Source: Serpula lacrymans var. lacrymans S7.9
Lineage: Eukaryota; Basidiomycota; Agaricomycetes; Boletales; Serpulaceae
Assembly: GCF_000218685.1 (NCBI RefSeq)
Contig: NW_006763295.1
Location: 1,153,893 to 1,217,892 of the forward strand
Direction of reading: 5' to 3'
DNA length: 64,000 nt
Positions 12,381 through 24,700 of the stretch are shown piece after piece. Position numbers and translations under genes: made by a program. How positions within the stretch are numbered: position 1 is the first letter of the stretch; each line of letters starts with the position of its first letter. Under the pieces are notes generated by a model that searched no databases, was not told the origin of the DNA, and was given only the letters and a program-made list of their open reading frames with translations.

Positions 12381-13318
12381 TCTTTCATGTCCTCTTGAAT
12401 CTGCTGATGTGTTTTCTTTGTTTGTTTCGTTGCATTCATTACCATTTTCCTTATTTTCCCTCTTATCATGTCGGTGCTATGATTTATCCATATGACCCAC
12501 GTTCGCTTTATATCACAAGCGCTATGGTATCGGTATACCTTCCAGATACGATACCTTTCTTTACTATAGTTCATAACATGCCATTTCCTAAGTTACTGCC
12601 AGCGGGTAAGAATTAATTCTCACGCACGGTCCATGCAATGTTTGGATAAATAAGGAGCGGGATACCTCAACATTTTCTTGACAATGTCGACGCGTTGTGT
12701 GACAAATTTGCTGAGCAGGTACAGATCAAAACTCTAGGTAAGAATTGTTTCTTGGCTTTTATCTTGATGATTTCGTTGCCGCCCCAGTCGTAGCTTACGA
12801 GCGAAGACGAATGGTAGAGCACACAGCCAATACGTTGCATCTCTGATTTTTTTCATGTCGTTTGCTTGTTCGTTTTTGTGTCCTGACTATACTATGTTTC
12901 TAGGCTTATACTTTTTAACGATATCTGCTTTGGCTACAGCTTTGCTAGTGCAGTGCGTAGGTGAGCGGCGGTTCTTTATCCCACCTTCTGATGATTTTTT
13001 CAATCACCAACCTCCGAAGCCAATTCTGGCGATGGTGATAACCATATACAAAAACTAAGAACAGCCATCTGATTCTTTATTTTCTTTTAAATTTTATGTG
13101 ATGTGTCTGCTGTATGCTCATCGACTGCTTTACTCCACCACAGGTTTTTTCTTTCTTTCTATTTCTGTGACTCATTTGTGACATGTATATTACGCACGTG
13201 ACCTGCAATGCCATGACGTCTGTTCTACCTTGCAGTGACATCATGCTCTGTATCCTCTTAAGTTTGCTGTTCTCGCAGTGAGACCACATTGCAATTTCCT
13301 CCTATCAATTTGTTTACC
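12381..13318. other. Intergenic region between CLIP-170-like and OM14-like genes
   Basis: About 940 AT-rich bases with T-runs. Both neighbouring genes are on the plus strand. I see no coding region with family motifs and no RNA gene. It contains the promoter of the gene starting at 13319. Confidence 0.5.
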
Positions 13319-14317
13319 ATGTCATATGCTTCTATCGCCGCACACGACGCACCTCCCCCTTCCCAACAGGTACGGGCCCACTACCCTTACTGACACTTTT
13401 GTTCATTGACAGATTGCATTTTAGCCTCACGCTAATCCGTCGCTCCTGAACACCCATTCATCTTCTGTTGACAATATTGCAGACGACGCTAGCAAAGTCA
13501 ATGTCGTGTCATCAGATTTCAGAGAAACGCCAGCTACATATACTTCCGAAAATCGCCCTCCCGAAGACTTCATTCGTGGCGAACTTCCAAGTTCATCGGG
13601 TGCGGGCAGAGGCAAGAAGAATTCACCGGGAAGTAGGCGCTTACAAGAAGCTGAAGCAGAAGGTGCCTACTTGTGGCAGCTCACCAAGCACTATCTTTTC
13701 CGGCCAGGTGTGGCTGGTGGCCTGTTGGGTCTTGGTACGTGCTTTTAAAGTCTTTCATTAGTGAATTTTTTTTTTGTTGAACTTTGACCTCTAGTAAATG
13801 TCGGTCTTTTGTCAGCTGGCGGTTACGCATTTTATACAAGACCCGACCTGCGACGTGACAGAACAGCCATCAGTTCTGCTATCGCTAGTACATTGTTATT
13901 GCTCTCTGCAGAGGGTTACGCTGCAGAGAAGCACCTTCAGACACCCATGGGAAGAGAGGAAGAGCACCGTGCGAGGCAAGAAGGCATGTTGTTCTACACC
14001 TCTGCACGAGAACACATCCTTCGTCCAGGTGTTTTGGGCGGTCTTGTTGGTCTGGGTATAGTGTTTGCTTCATGACCAAGACATGAACTTGACGTCATTT
14101 CTATAGTCAATGTGGCCGTTCTCGGTACGGTTGGTTATCTTGGTCTTATCAACTGGGACAGGCAAAGGTGGGACAGGCAGATTGTCTCTATTATCTCTGT
14201 GGGACTGCTCTCCTTGTGGGGTGCTGAAGGGTCAGTTATCTTCGTGTTCTTCTGGTTGAATTTGCTGAGCTCTTTGACAGATACCTTGCTGAACGCTTTC
14301 GAAAAGAAAAGCGATAG
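13319..14317 (+). CDS. Small multi-span membrane protein resembling mitochondrial OM14
   Basis: Five exons (13319-13369, 13425-13734, 13795-14055, 14107-14230, 14281-14317) give 260 residues. The N-terminal 100 residues are polar and Ser/Pro/Asp-rich. Then two related repeats occur: YLFRPGVAGGLLGLVNVGLL and HILRPGVLGGLVGLVNVAVL. Each is a Gly-rich hydrophobic segment ending in an aromatic stretch, and together with IVSIISVGLLSLWGAEGYLAERF they predict three to four membrane spans. The protein ends in a basic tail. The layout is like the fungal mitochondrial outer-membrane protein OM14, which in yeast helps dock ribosomes, but this match is from memory of the pattern and is moderate. The internal RPGVxGGLxGLVNV duplication is directly visible. 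The last intron begins with GTCAGT. Confidence 0.6.
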
Positions 14318-14553
14318 GAGAGCCAACGCGGGTTGTGACGAAAAAGGGAAGATTGTACACTACTTGAACTGTAATATGCAACACTGTCATAGCATTTGTG
14401 AAATTGGACTTCTAGTTCTCTTCTTCTTACTGTATCATGTGCTTATCTAATTTGAGTTGAGGACGGGTGGCTCCGGGCTCGTTTGTAACTCCGCTTGCTG
14501 ACGGGTGTAGACGTCGACAAGGATATTTTGCACACTTCAGAATTCGGTGTTCA

Positions 14554-15299
14554 ATGTTGTGCTCAGCTCTTCGCTCCTCTGTTGTCTCAGCTGGTATCGG
14601 ACGACGTGCTGCGTCGTCCATAGCATTGAAATATTCCAATGCTGCATACTCGGCTGCCCTGGCAAAATCACCACAGGTTCTCAGCAAAGTTCAGACGGAA
14701 CTAAACGCCATCTCTAACACCATCAAAGAGACTCCCGAGCTGAACGCCTTCGTCACGAACCCGACGCTCTCAGCAAACGACCGCAGTGCGGGTCTTGCGA
14801 CGTTGTATTCTCGCGCGGAGGGCACTGGTGCCAAGAAAGAACCTATATCCGACGTCACAAAAAATTTGTTCGCGATCCTTTCGGAGAATGGCAGACTTGG
14901 AGAGACACAAGGAGTAATCGAGGGCTTCAATGAGCTCGTTGCCAAGTACAAGGGAGAGTTGACGGTCACAGTTACATCCGCTTCTCCTTTGCCCAGGGAT
15001 ATTTCTTCCCGGCTAGAGACTGTTCTTAAACAGTCTTCCGCTGTCCAGCAAGCCAAGTCTTTGAAAGTGACGAACAAGGTATACCGTATTTTGTTTGTTA
15101 CAACGTTTCGTGTCGCTTACTTTGTTCCGCTTCAGGTCAACCCGGCTTTGTTGGGTGGAATTGTTGTTGATTTTGGTGACAAGACCATCGACCTTAGTGT
15201 TTCATCGAGGGTGAACAAACTGAACAACCTTCTGCAACGTATGTTTTCTCCTTAATATCTATGATTCTTTACCTCATATCTGCTTTAGAATCGGTATAA
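14554..15299 (+). CDS. ATP5: ATP synthase subunit 5 / OSCP, mitochondrial
   Basis: This is the oligomycin-sensitivity-conferring protein of the F1Fo ATP synthase peripheral stalk, on the matrix side of the inner mitochondrial membrane. Three exons (14554-15078, 15136-15238, 15289-15299) give 212 residues. The N-terminus MLCSALRSSVVSAGIGRRAA is a basic, amphipathic presequence. The OSCP core follows (KYSNAAYSAALAKSPQVLSK, then FNELVAKYKGELTVTVTSAS), and the C-terminal signature NPALLGGIVVDFGDKTIDLS is intact. Intron 1 is 57 bases, in frame and without a stop, so an unspliced reading stays open. An ATG 29 codons upstream is in frame, but the presequence fits the start chosen here. The 11-base last exon encodes only the final three residues and the stop. 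Confidence 0.95.
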
Positions 15300-16028
15300 T
15301 AGATGGCGTTAGATTGTTAGGGTAGCCCATAACCATGTATGCTGCGGATAACAATTTACCCTTTCCTCGACATATCCCGTTCGCATAGTGCATTTTTTGC
15401 AGTCCTCGTCTGCTTGGCGTGTAATCTGAAGCGTGTTTCTCGTACGTTTTTTGATGAGCACCGCTTTGAAGGCTAGGGTATTCTGGCATTGTCCGTCTTT
15501 CCACCTCCTGGTCACGTCGCCTTCGCAAGTCGTTACGACATGGTGTGTGGATTTTTATTACCACCCCACTGGGTGAACCGCGTACGTCTGGGAGAGCGAT
15601 CGCAAGAGTACTAGGGTGTGAAGTAGATGCCGGGCTGCATCACATCGTGATGATCCCTGTGCCTTGTGCCTCTTCTGCTCTGCTTCAGAATGCTTATAAG
15701 GGGCTTTACACCCGACAGTTATGCCTTGTGGGACTGGATCTCACTCTTCTGGAATGTAAAGTTTTGAGAGGTGCCGTTGAGTTTTCGGGGTCTTACTAAG
15801 TGCTATGCCGTCGATATCCGACTGGTCAAGGCGCGAACAAATTCACGCGTAGATTGTTTGCAGTGCCAGCACAGCACAGTACTTTTTTCTGCTCCTTGTT
15901 CTAGTCACAGTTATAAGGCCCTCATTGAATTTCTCCTTACTGGCAATTTCTTTGCATAACCACGCCGTGTGGCCCGTGCGCACTCGTGCTTTCCTGATTT
16001 ATCCTATACGCCATACTGATAAGCCACG
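15300..16028. other. Intergenic region
   Basis: About 730 bases between two plus-strand genes. I see no supported coding region, RNA gene or repeat. The small ORFs on both strands have no recognisable motif. Confidence 0.5.
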
Positions 16029-17085
16029 ATGCCAGCTATCGACAGTGCAACTCTCCAGACTCTCAAGGAAAATCCCATTCGCGTCCTGGTCACCGGTTTT
16101 GGTGTGAGTTTTTCTATGAAAACTTATCTTTTGCTATACTCGTATTGTACGAGCAGTGTTGACTTTACGTGTAAGCTTAGCCATTTTCTCGCTATCTTGA
16201 AAACCCATCATGGTTGGCCGTAAAACCGTTGCACAATACCGTTCTCAACATCGATGTTCCTTCTGAGCCGGTTGTGTGCGACGATCAGATCGTGTTGGAG
16301 CAGACAGATGAAGTCGGACAGATGCCTCGACAAATTCACATCACGACTCTCGAGGTACCCGTCACGTACGAGGGTGTCCTGGCCATTGCTCCCGGATTGC
16401 ACGCTCGCCCTCCTGTCTTGCCTACCTCGATGGACCCTTTGTATCCTACCATCCCACCGCCAGTTGATGGCTATGATCTCATTTTTCACGTGGGTGTAGC
16501 GGGAAGAGGGCCGTTGCGGATGGAAAGGCAGGGTCACAAACTTGGCTATAATATGAAAGATTCCAAGGGTTGCCTTGCGCCTCTCGTCCGTATCGCATCA
16601 GATGACGCGAAAAGACGCCCTGCAGAGCCATCTGAGGCAGAGCGAATGGAGAGGGCGAGGTTGGGTGAGTATGCGCTGGAGACTACAACTGATGGCGGCG
16701 AGCTACCCAAGCGTGGTTTTGGGAAAGGATACGAGAACTTTCCAGAAGAAATATACACGGACATTGATGTGGAGAAACTAGTTCAACATCTTAAGAGGGA
16801 AGGAATCGAGGTTAGTCCGTTTTGTTGGGTTTTTGGCGAAACTGAGTAGCGATTTGCTGTGTTCTTTCGTAGCAGATATACACTTCGATGGACGCAGGCC
16901 ATTACCTTTGTGACTTCATTTACTACTGTTCGCTGGCTGAAGGAAAGCGGTCGGGCATGAAACACGATAAGGCTTCCAAAGTCTTATTCTTGCATTGCCC
17001 GCCAGTAGGTCAGCCTCTCTGTACAGAGGAGGTAACGGACGCGATCAAACGAATTGTGGTATGGGTATGCAGTAATAGTTTATGA
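16029..17085 (+). CDS. Pyroglutamyl-peptidase I-like protein (peptidase C15 fold)
   Basis: This is a cytosolic cysteine peptidase-like protein; the family removes N-terminal pyroglutamate. Three exons (16029-16103, 16181-16810, 16876-17085) give 304 residues, longer than the bacterial enzymes (about 215). The opening motif VLVTGFGPFSRYLENPSW is formed across intron 1. GYDLIFHVGVAGRG matches the central strand, and YTSMDAGHYLCDFIYYCSL carries the expected nucleophilic Cys. VLFLHCPPV matches the catalytic His region. Extra length sits in a charged insert (about residues 150-210), a common fungal feature. The second intron ends in TAGCAG, so two acceptors three bases apart could give isoforms with or without one Gln. 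Substrate use is not shown by the sequence. Confidence 0.87.
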
Positions 17086-17480
17086 TTTTGGGGAATATTA
17101 CAATACAAAGTAAACAAAGAAAGGGAATGTGCCTCTGCTGTGCGGTTTTTTTTTTGGGAGATGTAAATTTGAAGTTAGTTTTCTGTTTTTCTATGCTATT
17201 GATACCGTTTGTACTATTCCCAGTCATCATGATTTCGACGAAATTGCGACATTTCTTTGGTGTACAGTCATCGATCACGGTCGTTCATAATTAAAATGGC
17301 CCTCGTTTCGAAAATAGTAAACGTTTGCACTCCCAGAACAATACATCCAGCCCAATATCGCCGTGTATAGAGCAGGTGCGAGTGATTTTGAAACTTAGCT
17401 CTTATCACTGGAAGCAAAATTGATAAGATCATTGGATCGACGGTATACGTACACATCCAGGTCGATAAATAACGGTACTC
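17086..17480. other. Intergenic region
   Basis: About 395 AT-rich bases, including a T-tract near 17145. It holds the 3' flank of the peptidase gene and the promoter of the APS kinase gene. No other signal is seen. Confidence 0.5.
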
Positions 17481-18303
17481 ATGGCCACGAACATTACATT
17501 CCATGCTGGTATGTTCAGTCGTCAGAACAGAAGCAAAGATAAAAGATATTCGAGTTCTGAAGGCTTCTTTCAGGTTCTGTTGATTCAGCATCACGGACTG
17601 AGTCGCTCGGACAAAAGGGGGTGACAATATGGTTAACTGGCCTCAGTGCCAGTGGAAAGGTGAGTGCAGAACCTGATTATGATATATGCAGCTGACGTTT
17701 TGATTGCAGTCCACTATTGCGTGTGCCCTCGAGCAACATCTCCTACATCTCCACAAATTCACCTATCGTCTCGATGGCGATAATATACGCTTTGGGCTGA
17801 ATAAAGATCTTGGATTCGACGAGGCATCACGGACGGAGAACATCAGGCGGATCGGAGAGGTATGGCAATGACATTTCACGATTGCATCTTTCCTGACAAA
17901 TCCCAATTTTACCAGGTTTCGAAACTGTTTGCAGATTCTGCTTGTATTGCTGTCACCGCATTCATTTCCCCATATCGAGCAGATCGTCGGCTGGCCCGTG
18001 AACTCCACGATAAAGCAGGTCTCAGTTTCATCGAAGTATTCGTCGATGCTCCTCTGAGCGTTGTTGAACAACGTGATCCAAAAGGGCTGTACAAGAAGGC
18101 GCGAGCTGGAGAGATAAAAGGTTTGTCTTCCAACATTTCGAAATCTGTGGGTTGCTTAGCAGAAATGTATAGAATTCACTGGTATTTCTGCACCGTATGA
18201 AGCGCCCGAGAATGCTGAAATACACATCAAGACCGACGAATGCGATGTTGCAGAGGCTGTCCGAATTATCGTTGAATACCTTGTGAAACATCAGTTTGTT
18301 TGA
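17481..18303 (+). CDS. MET14: Adenylylsulfate (APS) kinase
   Basis: It phosphorylates APS to PAPS with ATP in the cytosolic sulfate assimilation pathway. Five exons (17481-17508, 17589-17659, 17710-17859, 17916-18120, 18173-18303) give 194 residues, the normal size. Walker A is built across intron 2 as GLSASGKST. Other family motifs are [69 protein letters not shown] and [18 protein letters not shown]. The whole chain is consistent with an active enzyme. The start ATG encodes [10 protein letters not shown], as in fungal MET14. It converges on the kinase gene downstream, with about 170 bases between the stops. The methionine-salvage dioxygenase lies 10 kb upstream, but nothing suggests co-regulation. 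Confidence 0.96.
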
Positions 18304-18476
18304 TGCAGATAGTGCTTAAGTAGCTTTTCACTGCCGCACAAATCTGGTTGATCAGATTGCATGGAATGAAGGAATGTATTTATGCAGTAATATACCAATA
18401 GATGCACATTATGGTATGCGATGACGGATTATGATATAAATGACGGTCCCCTGACAGATTCAAAGTAAACTGGCTG

Positions 18477-21327
18477 TTAGGTTCCAGAATTGACATGGCC
18501 ATTGCTGTAGTTCTCTGGCGCAGAGTCCTCTTGCTCTTGCTCTTCTGCTATTGATTCCTCTTTAGATTTTTCAAGCATAGCTGTGAAGCCAACTTCTACC
18601 ACAGACAACCACTGAGTAAGATCATCTACCGTTTGTGCCAGCCGTTCGAGCGTTGAATCTGGTGAGTGTATCAATGCACGATAGTCGAGCGGGTGAACAG
18701 GCGGGCCTAACCAGGTATCTATCGAGGCTGGCATAGATGAAGTACCGTTAATGTATGTATGTGAGAGAGATGATCCAGGTTTCAGCCGGAGATCAATGGA
18801 TGCTGGAGATTGAATTTGGGGAAGCGAGAGGGAACTTGATGATGCTGCTGCATTTTTCGAGTAGTCAGTGAAGAAACTTTCTCCTGCAACCGAAGAACTG
18901 AGTGCGCTTGGAGAAGGGTTGAATGGGCGGCTACTATGGGTAAGAGCTGAGGGCGATGGCGGTAACAAATCAGACATGCCTAGTTGGTGTTCTGATGTTA
19001 AGGTGGGTATCTAGGCGAAGTTAGGACATAGCCAACACATGTCAGTCAATTTAAAGGCTTACCTTCACAGCATCTTTGAGTCCTGGTAATGTCAATGCCA
19101 AGTGTGTGTCACCCCGTTTACTAGAAGGACTAACGCTTCTCGCGCCCATGGCGAAGGGTTTCGTAGGGGGTAGAAGTGGGGATAACGGAGCATTTGGGGT
19201 ACTTTCCATAACTGCGACTGATGCCTGCCGATTAAGACTAGGTTTCCTTACAATATTAGAGGCAGCCCCTGAATGAGCTGGAAATGAAGGAGAGTCAGGA
19301 GTGAGTACATCAGCAGAGTAGGCTCGGTTAATCGATGAAGGTAAAGGGAGAGCTCCATTAGCTGGGAAACGTCGAGGATTTGGATGAGATGAGGATGTAG
19401 TATCAAGGGAATACGTGGGCTGGTGCAAAATTTGTGGAGGTGTTGTTGTATTGGATGCGCTCACGTGGGTCGGAGATATTCTGTTATGCGATTTGTTTGA
19501 AGCAGGTTGGGGATTGGATGGCCCAGCGTTATGTGACGGATCAGATGCGGGGAAATGAAAGTCAGTAGCCACAATGGGCTTCTGGTCGTTGCGATCCGAC
19601 ACGGAAACATCCTGTACCTCTTCATCCCCGCTATCTGCAATCTTGGAAGATAGCTTGGACTTCGCAAATGTACGCGGAGTCGCCTTTGGCGGACCGGTGC
19701 TCCCTATATGCGGAGAGGGGAACTGAAACTCTGCTGCAGAGGTGATATGATGAGGCTCGCTCTGTCCCACAAAAGGAGTGCGTCTGTCATCTTCATCTTC
19801 AGCGTCGGTATTAGCATTACTGGTGGACATTTTAGACTTGGCACGGACACTTGTCGTCCTAGGTGGGAAGGCGAAGTTATTGTAGTTAGCCCTTTGTGTA
19901 TCGTTAGTATCTTCTGGAGTGTGCGCCTTCCTAGTTGCGCTGCGGTCCCTCGCGGGCGATGGAGATGATGGTGGGGGTATAGGAGATGGACTAGGACTCG
20001 GAGCATTCATAAGCGACGGAGAAGACATGTTTGGAAGCCGAAATAATTCAGGCGGTGATATGGCTTCGTCCTCATTGAACAAACCACGGAGAGAGCTGGG
20101 CAACCTTGTAGCAGCAGGGGGACGAACAGTTGTACTGGAGTAAGGGGGTTCATCTTCTGGAACTATTATGTCTTGACTTGATGAATCGTCCTCCATGCTA
20201 AAAGTCAGTGATCGTCTTCGGACTGTATCAAATTGCCAGACGTCGTCGTCGTCGTCGTCGTAGTCTTCTGCAGCTGTGCGTTGTAGGCTGTGGTATATGC
20301 ATGGTGAGAAATTTGAGTGAATGTACAGAAGAGTGACAAACTGACTCTTTCTTCTCTTCATTCTCCCAATCCAAGGGTTCCGCAAGACTGGTCCGAGAGC
20401 CACCAGTTTGTAACCACGAGTCATATCTCAAGATGAGATCCCGCAAAACAGACACGCTGGTTTTTGCTACTGACTTGATCCACTTGGTCTTGATTAACTC
20501 TTCAGCGGCAAGTCTCTGAGATAAATTCAGAAAAAATAACATATATGCGGTGTGGGAAGACGCACATCTCCAGGTAGCTCCCTCAGGCAATTAGATACGA
20601 AATCCCGCAAATCCTTGCTGGCCTCACCTTCGTTGAGGCGTGGAGGCTTGACCCTCGTGATCATGTGCATAACCTTGATAGCATCCCTCATGTCCGCATG
20701 AGGCGGTGCACCTTTGACCATTTCATAGACCATGATTCCTAGACTCCATATATCAGCTTTGCTGTCGTAGGCGGGGACTGCCTGGGCGACCTCAGGGGCC
20801 ATCCAGTTAGGTGTACCCATCAGGGTGTTTCGTTTGCTCGTTGTGGTTGCAGAGAGGGCAGAAACACCGAAATCACAGATCATGACCTTGCCCGAGGCAG
20901 TGATGAGGACGTTAGCAGCTTTGATGTCTCGATGAATGATGGCAGATTTATGGAGGTAGCTGAGTCCAACGAGAACCTCGCGAACAATAATTACTATGTA
21001 TCGCTCCTCAATAACGCCCTCCTTGGATGCCTGCATGAGAGTCCGTACGCTTCCACCCTGAGCAAACTCCATGACGATCCAAACGCGAGGGCCATCGAGA
21101 TAGCAACCGTAATACTTTGTAACATTGGGGGCGTCTCGTAGCTGGGTCAATAAAGCGACTTCGCGCTGTATCGCCTCCACATCGTCGTCTGCGGTATCTA
21201 GATTGATGATTTTGAGGGCTACAACGTTTCCTGTGGGGATGTGTACGCCTTTGTGGACCGAACCGTAAGCGCCTTTGCCAACAGTTTCAAGACGTCTAAA
21301 AAGCTGATGAACAGAGGGCTGTGACAT
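18477..21327 (-). CDS. STE20-family GCKIII protein kinase (Kic1/Sid1-like)
   Basis: This is a Ser/Thr kinase of the germinal-centre III group, which in fungi acts in polarity/morphogenesis or septation networks. Four exons (21327-20566, 20515-20346, 20287-19063, 19010-18477) give 896 residues. The N-terminal kinase domain is complete: GKGAYGSVHKG, VALKII, HRDIKAANVL, DFGVSA, TLMGTPNWMAPEV, and DIWSLGIMVYEM. After the kinase comes RLAAEELIKTKWIKS, then an Asp-rich stretch and about 550 residues of Ser/Pro-rich, presumably disordered sequence with many SP/TP sites. A short C-terminal conserved-looking segment (STLERLAQTVDDLTQWLSVV) may be helical. The ATG at 21327 is the first Met; an in-frame TTG lies six codons upstream. 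The gene is divergent from the large unknown gene at 21795. Confidence 0.92.
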
Positions 21328-21794
21328 GTAAGAGGACGAGGACAAGGAGCTCCTGGCTTCCTTTGTGCAGAATTATAAGCCCTCAGGAAATGCCTCGTCG
21401 CTGGCTGTGTGCTGTATGTCGTGCACGGCGCCAATTAATATTGCACCTATCAGTTCAACGAGAACGGAACCGAGGCCGCGCCGAAGCCCGGCCGCTGTTA
21501 TAATCGCATCGTGGTATCAACGATCCTTTCCTCTGCTCCATCATCATATTCGAATTTGAGCTATACGATTCCAGTTATCGACGCTTTATACAATATTCGC
21601 CTTATATTAAGTTGAGACGTGACTGACCTTTTACTTTTTTTCAGATTGCGTTTATTTTGTCAAGCGACCTTATCAAGTAAGTCGCCTTTTCCATGATCTA
21701 CTTGCACGGATCCTCATATGCCAGTCAAACGGAACTTTACAATAATCAGTACTCTCGATTTCCTTTTTCACACTCTCACTGAATCAGGAGTTAA
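21328..21794. promoter_or_regulatory. Divergent promoter region with a probable 5' UTR intron
   Basis: About 470 bases between the kinase ATG (minus) and the large intronless ORF (plus). Bases 21677-21787 start with GTAAGT and end with a pyrimidine-rich tract and CAG, eight bases before the ATG at 21795. That fits an intron in the 5' UTR of the plus-strand gene. RNA evidence would be needed. Confidence 0.45.
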
Positions 21795-24700
21795 ATGCTG
21801 GACCCCGCATTTAGTCTCTCATCCGAATATCATCCAATTTCTATTCCTGCTGCTGCCACAACCAGTACGACCATAAGCGCAACAACAAGCAATTCTGGTG
21901 CAACTTCGCTACCGTCTTTTGCAGATTTTCAGTTCCAAGTAATCGGAAAGCAGCCTGAATTGCTTTATCGATTTTCGGCACCTGATCCAAGTATAGCATA
22001 CCACTCACCCACACCTCCTGTTTCGCCAGCAGTATCTCCTATCGTTACTCGTCCGCCTCTGTCTAGGCCATCCCTATTGCAGGCATTGACCTCAGAGGAT
22101 TCCACTTTTGTTAGTTCTGAAAGTCAAAGTGGAAAAGGCCAAATGTCGTTACCTTCGTCGACCAATCAAAGTTCCTTCCGCACTTCTAATAATCGAACAT
22201 CAAATGACTTGATTCCACCCATTGAATTCCTTCCATCTGAATCGTCTCATATGAGTATGCAGCATGCAGCAGTCCGTTCTGGTGCCCCTTTCTTGAAACT
22301 GGGCCCTCCTCCGCGGGGGCAACCAAATTATTCTTCAACGGCGTCTGAAAATAAACTATCCTCTCTACCTCCATCTACGCAATCAGCGACTACGACGTCC
22401 ACTTTGGGTAGCAGTAGGCTGCCTCAACGAGGCCAAAATACAGTCTGTCAAAAACTTCCTTCGTTGGCATTTGATGCTATAACTACAACATTTACCAACG
22501 CATCGTCACAGCCCCACACGTTTTTAGTTGATCAGGCCGTACGTACCCGCAATGATTCAGATCGCAACCCATCATCCCCACATCTCGTTGGGGGCACAGA
22601 TTTGTCTCGTGCACCTATCCAATCACAGGGCATGTCTATCCTGTCATCTGATAATCCATTACTTCCTGCCAACGCTGTAGTCGGAGACTTGCAACTTGCG
22701 CGAGATTTTGATGCTTTGCAAGCGCGCATACATGAAGCTAGCGCAGTGCTTGCTATGCTTGCACCTCAACCATCGGCGCCACCGCTCTTCGACGTGTTCC
22801 CTTTGTTGTCCTCTGATCATAATCGAGGTGGTCAATCGTCCTCTATCTCTATCATGCCTGCTACTTCCCGAAGTATGCATGAGGCGCAAGTTAATACCGA
22901 AGATAATAGTAAAGCACTGATCACCCAGAATCTCACTCTCGTTCACACGCTGCAAACAAATGCCAATGTTTTACTGCAGACTGCTCAGACGTTGTGCTCG
23001 GGGCTTCGAACTGCAGAGGTGCAAACTCAAGCAGTCCTTGCGCTTGTGGAGAAAGAGCACTCACGAAATGAAGAAAGTCGTGCAGCTGAAGAAGAGGCGA
23101 AGAGGGACAGGGAGGAAGATGTGCGTCGCTTTTCCGCATGGCGCGATGAAGTTCTAGAGTGGTACAGAACGGCAGAGGATTGGCGTCGAATTATGGAGGA
23201 GAAAGTTAACAGGGCAGTGATCGATAGCCAAGATGTGCGCGCCGCGCTGGATCGTATGAAAGAACAGGATAAAGCGAGAGAAGAACAAATGCGGCTGGAG
23301 GAGGCCATAGCGGAAGATGAACGTCAGAGGGTAGCACAAATGACTGCGGCAAATATAGAACAAGCTGCACGGGAAGAAGCCGAGAAGACTCAACGCGAGC
23401 AACAGGAAAGTCAAGCCCGTGCCCGTGAACTAGAGTCTCAGAGGGAGTCGGAGAAGCAGGAGCAGTTCAAGAAACAACATGCTGAGGTCATGGCAATGAA
23501 ACAACAAGCCAGTATGAGGAATGCGGCGAAGATACGTGCGGACAGGGAGAGGGATAATGCACGACTTCTAGCTAGGGTTGGTGGCGTCACAGAGGCTCAA
23601 TCTGTCACAGTTACTCGTGCCATGCGCAGTACAGAACGGCCTTCAGCATCAGACTCTAATTCCTCTGATTCTCGGCAGCCAAGTGCAGCGGGGTCGGCGG
23701 TGACATCATCTCAGATACAAGTAAAAGCGAGGGTAAAGGGACGCAATACGTCACTTTCGGGAGAAAACGAGATTTCCGAGCTAAAGGAGTGCGGAGACAC
23801 CAATACGGCAAAAGTAGGCGTCAATGTACGACTTACCTCCGTAACACCGAGCGTTCATTCCTCTTCAAGTGGCGCATCTGGAGGTAGAGACGCACCTAAT
23901 GTCTCCGCAGCAAATTTGGGCCCGTCCTTCGTCCCTGCTACGACCGAGGCAGGTCGTCAAGTTGTTACGGAAATGCCCTTCAGTTCGATTACGCTGGCAT
24001 CTGAGAAAAACTCAAAGGCAACCGGAGGGCTCATGACTCCATCGCCTCCTATAGATAATCGTCACTTGGCAACCTCGCAAAATTATATTGCCGCATCTTC
24101 CAGTACATCTCCACATATGTCGACGTTTCGTGAAGCAACTGATTATAGTGAGCATGGAGTCAATTCTGCTGCGCATATCAATCGCGTCGAACAAAACGCA
24201 AATCTGCGCCACTTGAGAGCGGTAGTGCCACGAGTGGATGAGAGTGGAAGCGGTGATCGTAGTGTCAAAACTAGGGCGAGTGTGGAGAAGATTCAGAAGA
24301 AGTCCTCCAACATATTGATAGTCAAAAAAGAAGATGACGGAGATAGCAAGCCCTTTGATGAAGGTTCTAAGAATGTCAATAATCTGGCGCATGAAAACGC
24401 AGTCTTAGCAACGGCGCCAAGTGCTGATGATCTGTCTGTTAATCGTGCAGACAAATTGGAGCCATATGTTGAAGCTAGTGGTTCTATCACCGAAGTCAAT
24501 GCAGTGATACCTCCGAAGTCGAGACCCAAACCTCTCATATATGGCAATTCGGTGAATCCCTCCCGAGCACAGGCTGAAAACGACATCATTACCACGGGAG
24601 ATTTAACTTTCATGCCAGGTCAATCTTCGCCTGACAACCACGCGCAAAGCCTTGGTTATAGTACCGTGCATGTTTCAGATCAAGCTCAATCAGGACCAGT

